A stretch of 64,000 nucleotides of DNA from an uncultured Acetatifactor sp. (lineage in GTDB: Bacteria > Bacillota > Clostridia > Lachnospirales > Lachnospiraceae): the NCBI GenBank assembly GCA_910579755.1, contig CAJTVB010000015.1, positions 32,926 through 96,925 of the forward strand. The letters are read 5' to 3'. The notes beneath the pieces were generated by a model, which worked only from the letters and a program-made list of their open reading frames with translations, did no database searches and was not told where the DNA came from. The position numbers and the translations under genes are program-made. Numbering within the stretch: the stretch's first letter is position 1; each line of letters starts with the position of its first letter. This document shows, in pieces, positions 34,943 through 43,788 of the stretch.

Positions 34943-36094
34943 TTACCACATAAACTGCCCCGTGCCCTTCACCTTGTAAACGGCCTCCATAAAAAAGTAA
35001 TCCGCATAGCTCATATTTTCATGGTGCACCTGCACGTGATAGGCCGAGCTGCAATTCTGAACAATGGCATCGCATCCTCTGCCGAAATCCGCCCGGCTTT
35101 CCCCAATGGCCCGGAGAATTTTCACCGCCGCATCCTCATAGCGCTCTCTTTCTCCTTCCGGCAGACATCCTGCCAGCTCCAAAAGTCCCCCTGCCATCAC
35201 GCAGGCTCCGCAGGAATCCTCCCAGGCAGGCTCGGCAGGCTGTCTGAAATCCACAGGAATGATCCCGCTGTCCGGAATGTTTTCCAGACAGTAATCCGCA
35301 ACCTTTTTTGCGGTATCCAGGTATTTCTGTTCCTTCGTGTGCAGATAGCTGATCATGAAGCCATAGACCGCCCAGCCCTGCCCTCTGGTCCAGGATGAGC
35401 CTTCCCCATATCCCTGTCCGCCCAGACTGCGCACCATTTTTCCCGTCTCCGGGTCAAATTCCACGATATGGCATACGGAGCCGTCGGGACGGATGAAATT
35501 TTCCCGCGCCGTATCCGCGTGCAGCATGGCAATCTGACGGAACCTGGGATCCCCGGTCTCTTCGCTGGCCCAGTACAGCAGGGAAAGATTCATCATACAG
35601 TCAATAATCGCCCATCCCTTTGTGTCGTCCCAGGTATCGTTCCAGGCCCGGATAAATCTTCCCGCCGGGTTGAATCTTCCTGCCAGCAGATTGGCGGCAT
35701 GGAGCCCCGTCCTTCTGGAATCGGCTCTTCCCGTCAGACGCCAGTCTGCCACGGCTGTGGGCATATACATAAAGCCCACATCATGGTGCAGACCGTAAAA
35801 GCTCTGGAAGCATTTCTCCAGCTTTTCCTCAGACAGACGGGCGATTTCTGCATAGCGTTCCTCTCCCGTGTCCTGGTACAAAAGCCACTGGATCCCTCCC
35901 CAGAAGCCGTTGGTCCACCAGCTCAGCCCATCGTCCTGATTCCAGTTCACGGAAGGGTTGGACCGGTCATCATAATTGCCCTCCGCATCGGTCTGGTAAG
36001 GAATCTTATCCTTATTCTTTTCGCTGACCCATGCCATTTTTTCCCGGATTTTTTCAATGAGAGTGTCCGCCCACTCTTCATACCGCTTTATCAT
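34943..36094 (-). CDS. Glycoside hydrolase family 88 unsaturated glycuronyl hydrolase
   Basis: This 383-residue enzyme has the alpha/alpha barrel of GH88, which removes the 4,5-unsaturated uronic acid left by polysaccharide lyases. Candidate catalytic residues are Asp105 (GLHHDVGFMY) and Asp165 (WAIIDCMMNLSLLYWA), with HAANLLAGRFNPAGRF between them and SSWTRGQGWAVYG further on. No signal peptide is present. It follows the heparinase II/III-type lyase gene, which would supply its substrate. GGAGGAGA lies before the ATG. Confidence 0.92.
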   Translation of the reverse strand: MIKRYEEWADTLIEKIREKMAWVSEKNKDKIPYQTDAEGNYDDRSNPSVNWNQDDGLSWWTNGFWGGIQWLLYQDTGEERYAEIARLSEEKLEKCFQSFYGLHHDVGFMYMPTAVADWRLTGRADSRRTGLHAANLLAGRFNPAGRFIRAWNDTWDDTKGWAIIDCMMNLSLLYWASEETGDPRFRQIAMLHADTARENFIRPDGSVCHIVEFDPETGKMVRSLGGQGYGEGSSWTRGQGWAVYGFMISYLHTKEQKYLDTAKKVADYCLENIPDSGIIPVDFRQPAEPAWEDSCGACVMAGGLLELAGCLPEGERERYEDAAVKILRAIGESRADFGRGCDAIVQNCSSAYHVQVHHENMSYADYFFMEAVYKVKGTGQFMW

Positions 36095-36195
36095 ACTGTC
36101 TCCTCCTGTTCCTGCATTCCGTCCTCAGATCACATTCTAAATCACCTCTGCATTATATATCATATATCTTAAGCCACGGCAAGATGATGAAAAAG

Positions 36196-39100
36196 TTATC
36201 TCCTGCGTGCTTCCGTCATGCATTTACGCACCTTCACATTCACCCGGCCCTTGGAATCATCCATACCTGCGGCGGTGATCTCCCACACTGCCCCGTCATC
36301 CTCCGTCACGGTGACAGAAGTAAAATCCACACAGTCTACGTCCCGGATTTTTCCGATTTTCTCTCCTGCCTCCAGAATCGTGAGAAAACCCGCACTTTTC
36401 CCTTCCGCCGAAAAGCTCACCGTCTTTTTCAGGGGCTCCTCCAGGTATCCTTCCGCCGCTTTCCTGTTTTCCTCCGTAAAGGTATCACCCCTTTGAGGAT
36501 ATCTGCCCACCGTCACGGCGCCGGACCGGGGCCAGGCCCTCCATAATGCTGACTCAGGGGTAAAGTCCACAATATCATTGCCGTTGACCCTGGAAGTCCC
36601 ATCCCGAAAGCGCAGGCACGAAGCTCCCTCCACCCAGACCCTGCGGCAGTTCAGAATGAACTGCCCGGCTCCAAAGGGATCCTCCGAAAACCGTTTCCTT
36701 TCCTCAAAACCTTTTTCACAAAACATCTGCCGGGAAGACGGATCCAGCCGCCCCATGGGATGATACAGACAGTCGAAGCCATGCTCCTGCTCCCCCTCCA
36801 GATAATCCCATACAATGCAGTATCCATGAAACAACACCAGAAGCCTCCGCTGAAATACCGGTTCGGAATATTCCCCGATCTCTCCCTGCCCCCTTTTCGT
36901 GCCTGCAGGCAAAATATAGCGCCCCTCCCTGGCACACTTTTCCTCCGGGAAGGCAAAAGGATAGGGCGTCTGTCCCCCATATGGGGGATCCATCCACACT
37001 GTGGTGGTCTGGGCGCACACGGCGCTGAAATATTCCTGGCCGCCGCCCTTGCTTTCCTCCGGCAGCTCCGCCTTTTCATTGGCGGCAAAATAAACACACT
37101 CACAGGGCGAGGGCTTCTGCATCCGCCCGTCCACCACCACCATATTGTGCGCCATGGAGGTCTGAACCCACATTTTAAACAGGAAGGAATCATATCCGTA
37201 CCAGGCGTATTCATTGTTGTGAAAGGTCCGGCCCTCCTGCAGAAAGGAAGCCAGGCTCAGCCTGTCGAAATGCCCGTGATACCCTCCGTGGCCGCCGAAT
37301 TTCAACACTGCCTGACAGGAGCCCTCCCGGAGAACCCCTAAGCCGGCTCCCGGAAAAAGAAGCGAATGCGCCTCTGCCTCCCGCCCCAAGACTTCCGTCT
37401 CCTCCCGCACCAGCAAAGGATCCGGCGCCTGGCACATCCGGGCCAGCTTCTCGTACCGCACATCTCCATACAGGTAATAAGCCTTCTGATACAGGCCGGT
37501 AAAATCCTGCTCATTGCTGTCATTGATGGAAAACAATATCCCCCGGTCTGTCAAAAGCTTAGCCGTGCAGTCAAAGAAATCCTTCAGACACCGGGTGGGA
37601 TTGGAAAAACTCTCAAACCGCCGGAAGCTCATGCCCAGAAACGGCTTCCCGTCCTCCGCCCAGGTCTCTCGCATGGCCCAGGGCGCATGCAGGATATTTC
37701 GGTCAAAGGATGCCGAAACCTTCCTGTGCTTCAGGGAAATCCCATAATTTTCCGCGGCATTGACAATCTCAAAAAACAGCTCTCCCACAAGTCTTACATA
37801 CCCGGAGGCTTCCTCAAAGTACATGCCGTCGTCCAGAAAAACTGCCGACAGCAGATCCTCAAAGCCGTTAGGTCCGTCTATAAATCGGTCCACCATCTCC
37901 TGATCCTGCAGAACCATGGCGCATAGCAGCCCCGCGCCGGACTCCGCCACCTGGAAATTGTTGCCGTCTCCGTCGGTAAGCCTCCAGGATACAAACTCCA
38001 TATAGTTCCTCAGACAGGCCTCCATCTGGCTATGCTGTTTTGGAGAAAAACAATCGTAAAGCAGGTCATACGAAAGCGCTGTCTTTATAAAAAATTCCGC
38101 CTCCTGAACCCAGCCTGCGCTCTGGGCGCTGCACACCTTAAAGTCCCCTCTGGCGTATTCCTCCCTGCTCTCAATAAATGAAAAATAGGATTTCCGTGCG
38201 GCCAGATAGCCTCTGTCCCGGTCCAGCAGACCCGTAAGATACCTTACTGCCTTTTCCCGGAAGGCCTCCGCCCCCGTGATCTTCCATGCGGCAGCCGTCC
38301 GAAAGAGATCATTCTGGGAATAGGCAGGATATACATAATCCTCCCTCTCCGACACTACCGGAACCTCCCAGCTCTTTGCCGCCTCCACATATTTCCGGAA
38401 AAAGGCCCTGCGCTGTTCCTGTGGAGAAAATTCCCCGGCTTTCTGCCCTCCTCCGGCTTCCCGCTGTCCTCCGGTTTCCTCCGGAGAACAGGCGGCTCCC
38501 GTCAGTACCGCCTTCCTTCTTTTCCACTGCTCTTCGGTCATGTACAGATAGGGATGCTTTCTTTTTCTGACTGTCTGCAGGGTGATCCTTCCGGCTTTTG
38601 CTCCCTCTCCCTCCGGCACAAAGAGAAAGCTGCTCCGCTCCAGTCCCCCGGGCGGAATATCCTCCGTCATCAGAATTTTGATGGTATATTCCCTGCTCTC
38701 CCAGGCATCCAGCACCATACAGGGCTCGTAATCCGCCGAAAGGCACTCTTTGCCGTACAAACTCTGTCCGACATTAACCATCCTTTTTTGGCCGGACCGG
38801 TTGGAAACCATGACGGAATATTCCGCCCACTCTCCGGCCTCCACTGCCCGGGAAGCCCGGGTGGCAGATACCGTGAAATCCCCCAGAATATCCGCCTCCA
38901 CCTTTCCTATCACAACCGGTCCGCCCCACAAAAGCTTTACGGAAAAGCCGTCCAAATATTTTAAAAAGGCTCTGGTCATCTGCCGGAAGTCAAATTGCTC
39001 CAAAGGAATCTCCACCCGGTGGAGCCCCTTTCCCATCACAGCCACGCTTCCGGCAGCCGCCGGAAAAAACTCCGGCCTGGCAATACGCAAAGGAATCAGC

Positions 39101-39249
39101 GCCACCTGAAGCCATACAATGCCCTCCTGCAAAAGCTCCACCTCCAGCCGGATCCCCTGCTGGGAGGAAATGTCCTCAACCTGGGGAAGACGCTGTTTCC
39201 ATTCATTTTCCCCGGCTGACAGCCGCCTGCCGGTCTGACTCAATATCAT
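36196..39249 (-). CDS. Heparinase II/III-type polysaccharide lyase
   Basis: This 1017-residue protein has an N-terminal beta-rich region (about 1-200), an alpha/alpha toroid (about 230-620) and a C-terminal heparinase II/III-like beta-sandwich starting near 640. The HGGYHGHFDRLSL motif near residue 655 and the MAHNMVVVDG segment are hallmarks. Such lyases cut acidic polysaccharides by beta-elimination and leave the unsaturated ends that GH88 removes. No classical signal peptide is visible at the ATG (39249), which has GGAGAGG upstream, so it may act in the cytosol. It overlaps the acyltransferase gene by 47 bases. The exact substrate is uncertain. Confidence 0.82.
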   Translation of the reverse strand: MILSQTGRRLSAGENEWKQRLPQVEDISSQQGIRLEVELLQEGIVWLQVALIPLRIARPEFFPAAAGSVAVMGKGLHRVEIPLEQFDFRQMTRAFLKYLDGFSVKLLWGGPVVIGKVEADILGDFTVSATRASRAVEAGEWAEYSVMVSNRSGQKRMVNVGQSLYGKECLSADYEPCMVLDAWESREYTIKILMTEDIPPGGLERSSFLFVPEGEGAKAGRITLQTVRKRKHPYLYMTEEQWKRRKAVLTGAACSPEETGGQREAGGGQKAGEFSPQEQRRAFFRKYVEAAKSWEVPVVSEREDYVYPAYSQNDLFRTAAAWKITGAEAFREKAVRYLTGLLDRDRGYLAARKSYFSFIESREEYARGDFKVCSAQSAGWVQEAEFFIKTALSYDLLYDCFSPKQHSQMEACLRNYMEFVSWRLTDGDGNNFQVAESGAGLLCAMVLQDQEMVDRFIDGPNGFEDLLSAVFLDDGMYFEEASGYVRLVGELFFEIVNAAENYGISLKHRKVSASFDRNILHAPWAMRETWAEDGKPFLGMSFRRFESFSNPTRCLKDFFDCTAKLLTDRGILFSINDSNEQDFTGLYQKAYYLYGDVRYEKLARMCQAPDPLLVREETEVLGREAEAHSLLFPGAGLGVLREGSCQAVLKFGGHGGYHGHFDRLSLASFLQEGRTFHNNEYAWYGYDSFLFKMWVQTSMAHNMVVVDGRMQKPSPCECVYFAANEKAELPEESKGGGQEYFSAVCAQTTTVWMDPPYGGQTPYPFAFPEEKCAREGRYILPAGTKRGQGEIGEYSEPVFQRRLLVLFHGYCIVWDYLEGEQEHGFDCLYHPMGRLDPSSRQMFCEKGFEERKRFSEDPFGAGQFILNCRRVWVEGASCLRFRDGTSRVNGNDIVDFTPESALWRAWPRSGAVTVGRYPQRGDTFTEENRKAAEGYLEEPLKKTVSFSAEGKSAGFLTILEAGEKIGKIRDVDCVDFTSVTVTEDDGAVWEITAAGMDDSKGRVNVKVRKCMTEARRR

Positions 39250-40450
39250 GTGTTTCCTCTCCTTCCATCTGCGGAGCATCTTCTCTCAAGCTTACGCCCC
39301 TGTGTCTGCTTACTGCAGACGCTGATTTCATAATTTGGAGCTTTACCGGTTCTCCCAGCCTGCAAAGCTTCCGAAACAGCATACTGCCTCCCACAGGAAC
39401 TGCCAGGCAAAGCAAAATATAAACCGTGCAAAACAGCTCCGGACGCCCATTGGGACCAGGATATTTATAGAGCACGGAAAGCCAGTTTTCATCAAATCCG
39501 GGCAACGAAAAAATATTTTTATGGATCAAAGATAAAGCCACATTAAAAAACACGATCACCGCATAGTGATGCAGCATAATCGATTTGGTGGACAGGCTCA
39601 GCCTCTTCACAGCTGCGCTGTCTCCCAGAGAAGGCGCCAGAATTCTGGATACGCGCAGCATAAAAGCGATTCCGGTCAGTGCCACCGCCATCGGAAGAAC
39701 AATATTTTTCCCCATGGTAGTAATGCTTCCGTTCCACATGCTGATATAAGGAAAACCATCCGTTTTTACCATCAGAAAATATTGAATAATAAACAGGATA
39801 CCAAAATATGCCCCATTGCCCAGACGATCTATTTTTTCAAGCTTCACTTTGTACAGATGCCCCAGATGATAAAAAGCGATGGCATACAGCATTTTGGCCA
39901 GCACCAGCATTCCGTCCCGGGCAGCGCCATAGACCATCATGCCGCCGCCGGCAAGCCCCATCCCCAGAAACAGAACTGTCAAAGCATATTCGTTTTGCTT
40001 CTTCCTGAATGAAAGCAGTTTTCTCAACAAAAGGTAGACGGCTTCCGCCAAAAACAATGTAAGCAAAAACCACGCCGGGCTGTTTAATTGATACTGGTCT
40101 CCCGTAGTCCATGGAGTCACAAAAAAATTTCTGATACTCCTGTCCAGATTAAACCGGACCAGTCCCGCATCCTTCAGCGCAAACACCACCGCCCCATAGA
40201 TCAGGTTCCAGATATAATAGGGCACCACAAATTTTTTGATCATCCGAAGGATACTGTGTCCAAGCCTGTTTTCTCTCTCCGGCTTATAAAAATACCCGGA
40301 AACAAAGAAAAACAGGGGCATGTGAAAGGAATATATGACAAACCAGTTAAACAGCTTGGTTTTCCAGCTGTCTGCCCCCACATGACCCAAAACCACCAGA
40401 ATAATTCCCAGACACAGCAGCACGTCCATCTGTTTGTTTCTTTTTTCCAT
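39203..40450 (-). CDS. Membrane acyltransferase (acyltransferase 3 family)
   Basis: This 415-residue protein has about ten membrane helices and starts MEKRNKQMDVLLCLGIILVV, followed by LGHVGAD with the conserved His of acyltransferase 3 enzymes. The SFHMPLFFFVSGYFY segment is a family hallmark. These enzymes O-acylate surface sugars or act in acyl exchange. The ORF runs open upstream to 40924, but that part is antisense to GH28. The ATG at 40450 has AAAGGACAGG just before it. Its place inside a catabolic operon is unusual. Confidence 0.85.
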   Translation of the reverse strand: MEKRNKQMDVLLCLGIILVVLGHVGADSWKTKLFNWFVIYSFHMPLFFFVSGYFYKPERENRLGHSILRMIKKFVVPYYIWNLIYGAVVFALKDAGLVRFNLDRSIRNFFVTPWTTGDQYQLNSPAWFLLTLFLAEAVYLLLRKLLSFRKKQNEYALTVLFLGMGLAGGGMMVYGAARDGMLVLAKMLYAIAFYHLGHLYKVKLEKIDRLGNGAYFGILFIIQYFLMVKTDGFPYISMWNGSITTMGKNIVLPMAVALTGIAFMLRVSRILAPSLGDSAAVKRLSLSTKSIMLHHYAVIVFFNVALSLIHKNIFSLPGFDENWLSVLYKYPGPNGRPELFCTVYILLCLAVPVGGSMLFRKLCRLGEPVKLQIMKSASAVSRHRGVSLREDAPQMEGEETHDIESDRQAAVSRGK

Positions 40451-40520
40451 AACCTGTCCTTTCGCCCGCTGCCAGGCACAATCGGCAAAAGGGCCGCGGC
40501 ACCAAGCCGCAGCCCCGCTG

Positions 40521-42032
40521 CTATTCAAAGATAATCCCTTCCGCAAACTCTCCCACATGGATGTTCCCCTCCTGAGGCGCCAGAACGTGATGTCCCCGCA
40601 CGGTAAGATTTCGGAAACGGACATCCACCACTCTGCGCTTCTCATCATAGCCGCAGATCTCCGAAGTAAATTCACCCTTTCCTGTGTAGGAAACATTCTC
40701 CAGCACCACATGCTCCACCCATTGTCCCGGAATGGGATTGTACCTTTTATTCCATTTAACCTGAATATCCAAAAGCTTTCCTCTCTCAAACTGTTCCACC
40801 CGGATATTCTTATAAGTGACATTCCGAACCGTATTGCCGTCCCCCGCATTGATGCACAGACATCCCAGATATTCGTCCTGGGGCTCGTGATGCTCCAGAA
40901 TATCAATATCCTCAAAAAGCACATCCTGGATCACATTCCCGCCGTTGCCGGAATCTCCGTGAACCCCGATGTTCGTGGGATGAGCCACATCCGCCCAGAG
41001 TACGGAGCTTTTTATTTGAACATTGTCGGAATCCCCCAGATATTCGTACCTTCTTCCGTACACCGTGATACAGTCATCGGAGCTTCTGATAAACACATCC
41101 TTAATCATCACATTCTCGCAGGCCATCATATTAATCCCCACCGACCAGCCCACATGGGAAAAGCCTCTCACATCATCGATCAGAATATCATAGACGCTTC
41201 CCAGATGAATGATGTTGTGGGTAGGGCTGAGAATGGTGACCCCCTTGACCAGCACATGGGCCGATTTATTTACTTCCACTCCCCTCAGATAGGTCTCTTT
41301 TTTCAAAAAACCCAGATAGATAATGCCCCGTCCCGTGACAGACACATACTGCTCATTGGTGATGCGAAAGGATCCCAGCACAAAGGCTCCTCCGTCGATC
41401 TGTATCTGCACATGGGAAGGCACATCAAAAACGGCGCCCTTGATGTAATGCATCCCCGGCCCAAAGTGAAGAACAGCGCCCTGCCCCACTCTTTTAAGCC
41501 TTTCCAGAAGGGCCTCCGGGTCATGAACGGAAACTCCCTCCAGGGAGATCACCTCCTCCAGAGGCTCTTCATTTTCCTCCCAAAGAGCCCAGGCCTCTTC
41601 CGGATGCACCAGCTTTCCGCCCTCCAGGAAAATTCTTTTGTCATCTTCCTTCAGGCTGTTAAAATACATTTCCGCTTCGCCTGCCATCAGATGCAGATTA
41701 TGAAACCGGTCCCCGTTGATTTCCACGGAGAGCTTTGCCGGCTCCGTCAGAAAGAAGGTTATGGTATCTCCCTTCTGCCGGAACCGGACTCTTTTTGAGG
41801 CAGGGCGGATTTCCACAGACCGGACGGTCTCCCGAAGACTGGTTATTTCGCATTCCACACCGCCCGAAAAGTCAAAATACACCATAGATGCCTCCGACAC
41901 ATGGTGCATCTCTATCCTGATCTTATAGGCCTCCGCTTCCTGCCAACTCCCGCCTCTCGTCCGGAGCCGGATCCTGAAGTCCCGGTTTTTGACAGCTCCC
42001 TGGGGAACCTCGTAAATCTTAAGCCGATCCAT
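40521..42032 (-). CDS. GH28-like right-handed beta-helix glycosidase
   Basis: This 503-residue protein has an N-terminal beta domain (about 1-160) and a GH28-like parallel beta-helix (about 165-503). RSSDDCITVYG near residue 316 matches the GH28 DD motif, and GVHGDSGNGGN near 352 stands where GH28 has GHG. The RIK segment is replaced by LDIQVKW. GH28 enzymes hydrolyse galacturonan-type links; this group's real substrate is uncertain. No signal peptide is seen. The protein is a clear paralogue of 56809-58314. It is first in the operon that includes the lyase, GH88 and GH43. Confidence 0.85.
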   Translation of the reverse strand: MDRLKIYEVPQGAVKNRDFRIRLRTRGGSWQEAEAYKIRIEMHHVSEASMVYFDFSGGVECEITSLRETVRSVEIRPASKRVRFRQKGDTITFFLTEPAKLSVEINGDRFHNLHLMAGEAEMYFNSLKEDDKRIFLEGGKLVHPEEAWALWEENEEPLEEVISLEGVSVHDPEALLERLKRVGQGAVLHFGPGMHYIKGAVFDVPSHVQIQIDGGAFVLGSFRITNEQYVSVTGRGIIYLGFLKKETYLRGVEVNKSAHVLVKGVTILSPTHNIIHLGSVYDILIDDVRGFSHVGWSVGINMMACENVMIKDVFIRSSDDCITVYGRRYEYLGDSDNVQIKSSVLWADVAHPTNIGVHGDSGNGGNVIQDVLFEDIDILEHHEPQDEYLGCLCINAGDGNTVRNVTYKNIRVEQFERGKLLDIQVKWNKRYNPIPGQWVEHVVLENVSYTGKGEFTSEICGYDEKRRVVDVRFRNLTVRGHHVLAPQEGNIHVGEFAEGIIFE

Positions 42033-42064
42033 TGCGCCCTGCCCTTTCCCTGATTACTATTTTC

Positions 42065-42092
42065 ATTATAACCTAAGTGGTAAATCTTGCAA
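42065..42092 (-). promoter_or_regulatory. Putative promoter of the GH28 catabolic operon
   Basis: On the minus strand TTGCAA (42087-42092) and a perfect TATAAT (42065-42070) are 16 bases apart, about 33 bases before the GH28 start. It would drive GH28, acyltransferase, lyase, GH88 and GH43 separately from the importer operon. Confidence 0.55.
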
Positions 42093-42106
42093 GCGGAAAC
42101 TATTTG

Positions 42107-42249
42107 GTTACTTTTCACGGCTTCGCCGTTAAAAGCAGCTTGATGCACACAAAATGAGCAAAAAGCGCTCATTTTGGCGCGGGCTGTCTCGGGTTTTTGT
42201 GCAAACAGCGCACAAAAACACCTCGCGGCCCTTACTCGTGAAGAGTAAC
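42107..42249. repeat. 143-base palindromic repeat element with three internal hairpins
   Basis: The ends are inverted repeats, GTTACTTTTCACG (42107-42119) and CGTGAAGAGTAAC (42237-42249), identical at 12 of 13 positions. Inside are ACGGC/GCCGT near the left end, a nine-base-pair hairpin AAAATGAGC/GCTCATTTT (42151-42175), and another, TTTTTGTGC/GCACAAAAA (42194-42218). It has no coding capacity. It lies directly after the binding-protein stop codon. A partial copy exists at 4473-4506. It looks like a MITE- or REP-type element that may also end or stabilise transcripts. Confidence 0.75.
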
Positions 42250-42250
42250 A

Positions 42251-43696
42251 CTATTTGTTCATTTTTTCCACCAGCTTGTCATTGTAGGACTGCACTTCAT
42301 TTTTCACTACATTTCTGTAAGTGTCAATGATGGTAGCTGCAGGAGTTCCCTCCTTGGCCTCAGCCTCGCCGTAGTCCTGAGTCACGCCTTCATACAGGTC
42401 GTTGTTTTTCCTCTGAGGAATGGTGTTGGACATGCAGTCATAGTACAGCTGAACCTCTTCTGCGGTCATGTACAGCTCCTGCTCCGCCTTCAGTCCCTTG
42501 GCGTACTCGTCCAGAATCATAGCTGCAAGGACAGCGCCGGCCAGAGGGTTTCTTGCACCGTTGGGAATGGCATAGCCGTTATCCCATACAGGTGTGGTAG
42601 CCATGGATCCGTCAACCGTAGGAAGGGGAACAAAGCTCACATCTTCGTTTTTGCCCAGAATTGCGTTGTTGTTTTCTGCATCTCTGTTCGCCAGCTGCTC
42701 CTGATTGATGGCTTCGATGTACATAGCGCCGATACCCAGCCAGCCGTCGTTGTAGACATTGCCTTCGTCGTTGATGGCGCGGGCTTGGATGTTCTCCAGG
42801 TTGGTTACAAACTCAAAGTACTTCAGCAGGTTCTCGTCATCCCAGTTGGACTGCAGGAATCCATTGCCCACTTCCTGGATACCGATGATATTGGATGCAT
42901 AGGCAAAGTTCTGAAGCTTATAACGAGGCCCAAGTCCCCACTGGTCAATCTTGCCGTCGCCGTCTGTATCCTGTGTCAGAAGATCACAATACTCGATGAA
43001 CTTATCCCAGGTCCACTCACCCTTGGCGTAAAGCTCTCCGGGGGTCTCCAGGCCATTGTCCTTAAACATGGGGATATAGTAGGCTACCAGGTAAGGCTTC
43101 GTTCTGGCGCTGTTGGTAAATACATAATACTCGTCACAGTATTTGAAGTTGTCCATGGATGCCTGATCCATGAAGTCGCTTCCCAGGTCCTTCTGGATAT
43201 ACTGGGTGATAGGCTGGAAATAATTCTTTGTTGCATAGCTGGGGAAGCAGGCGTTTCCTTCCGTAAAGATCAGGTCGCATACCTCATTGGAAGCAAGCTC
43301 GCTTTGAAGGGCCGTAATTCCTCCGTTCCAGCCAATGGTGTTCACGGTAACGGTGCCTGCGCCATACTTCTCCTCATAGCGCTGAATGGCTGCCATCTCA
43401 AAGCTGTCTCTTCCGTCAGGATTCCAGTAGTGATCCAGCACCACGTTAGGGTTCTCCAGGGTATCAATCTCCAGCAGACTCGTCCAGTCGGCGCTTCCGC
43501 CCTCATTTCCGGATCCGGCATCTGATACCTCGCTGCCCTCTTCCGAAGAATCCGAGGGCTGCTCCGACGGCTGGCTGGATACGGGCTGATCGGAAACGCT
43601 TGAGTCGTTGTTCGCCGGAGTGTCACCGCAGCCGGTGAGCATGCCGGTAACCATTGCAGCCACCAGAACTGTGCTTAGTAAAGCTTTCTTTTTCAT
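42251..43696 (-). CDS. Sugar ABC transporter substrate-binding lipoprotein
   Basis: This 481-residue family 1 type extracellular binding protein has a signal peptide with lipobox LTGC (Cys23), then a Ser/Asn/Glu-rich linker to about residue 70. The binding domain includes LTQDTDGDGKIDQWGLG, a calcium-loop-like stretch seen in some oligosaccharide-binding proteins. AAAGGAGG lies before the ATG. It belongs with the two permeases just upstream (43789-45736). No ATPase is in the locus; importers of this kind often share an MsmK-type ATPase encoded elsewhere. Confidence 0.9.
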   Translation of the reverse strand: MKKKALLSTVLVAAMVTGMLTGCGDTPANNDSSVSDQPVSSQPSEQPSDSSEEGSEVSDAGSGNEGGSADWTSLLEIDTLENPNVVLDHYWNPDGRDSFEMAAIQRYEEKYGAGTVTVNTIGWNGGITALQSELASNEVCDLIFTEGNACFPSYATKNYFQPITQYIQKDLGSDFMDQASMDNFKYCDEYYVFTNSARTKPYLVAYYIPMFKDNGLETPGELYAKGEWTWDKFIEYCDLLTQDTDGDGKIDQWGLGPRYKLQNFAYASNIIGIQEVGNGFLQSNWDDENLLKYFEFVTNLENIQARAINDEGNVYNDGWLGIGAMYIEAINQEQLANRDAENNNAILGKNEDVSFVPLPTVDGSMATTPVWDNGYAIPNGARNPLAGAVLAAMILDEYAKGLKAEQELYMTAEEVQLYYDCMSNTIPQRKNNDLYEGVTQDYGEAEAKEGTPAATIIDTYRNVVKNEVQSYNDKLVEKMNK

Positions 43697-43788
43697 TGTA
43701 AAACCTCCTTTAAATAATTAAATTGTTAGAACATTTATCTTACAGGCCGGCGCCTGCAGGCGCAGACACCCGCCGGTAAAATCACACT

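Noticed and set aside
40451..40924. Upstream extension of the acyltransferase frame
   Set aside because: It is simply open frame inside the GH28 gene; the ATG at 40450 has a good ribosome site and starts the family pattern.
43750..43763. Perfect palindrome GCGCCTGCAGGCGC between permease and binding-protein genes
   Set aside because: Without a following U run it is not a clear terminator; it may be an RNA-processing hairpin, but I cannot support a call.
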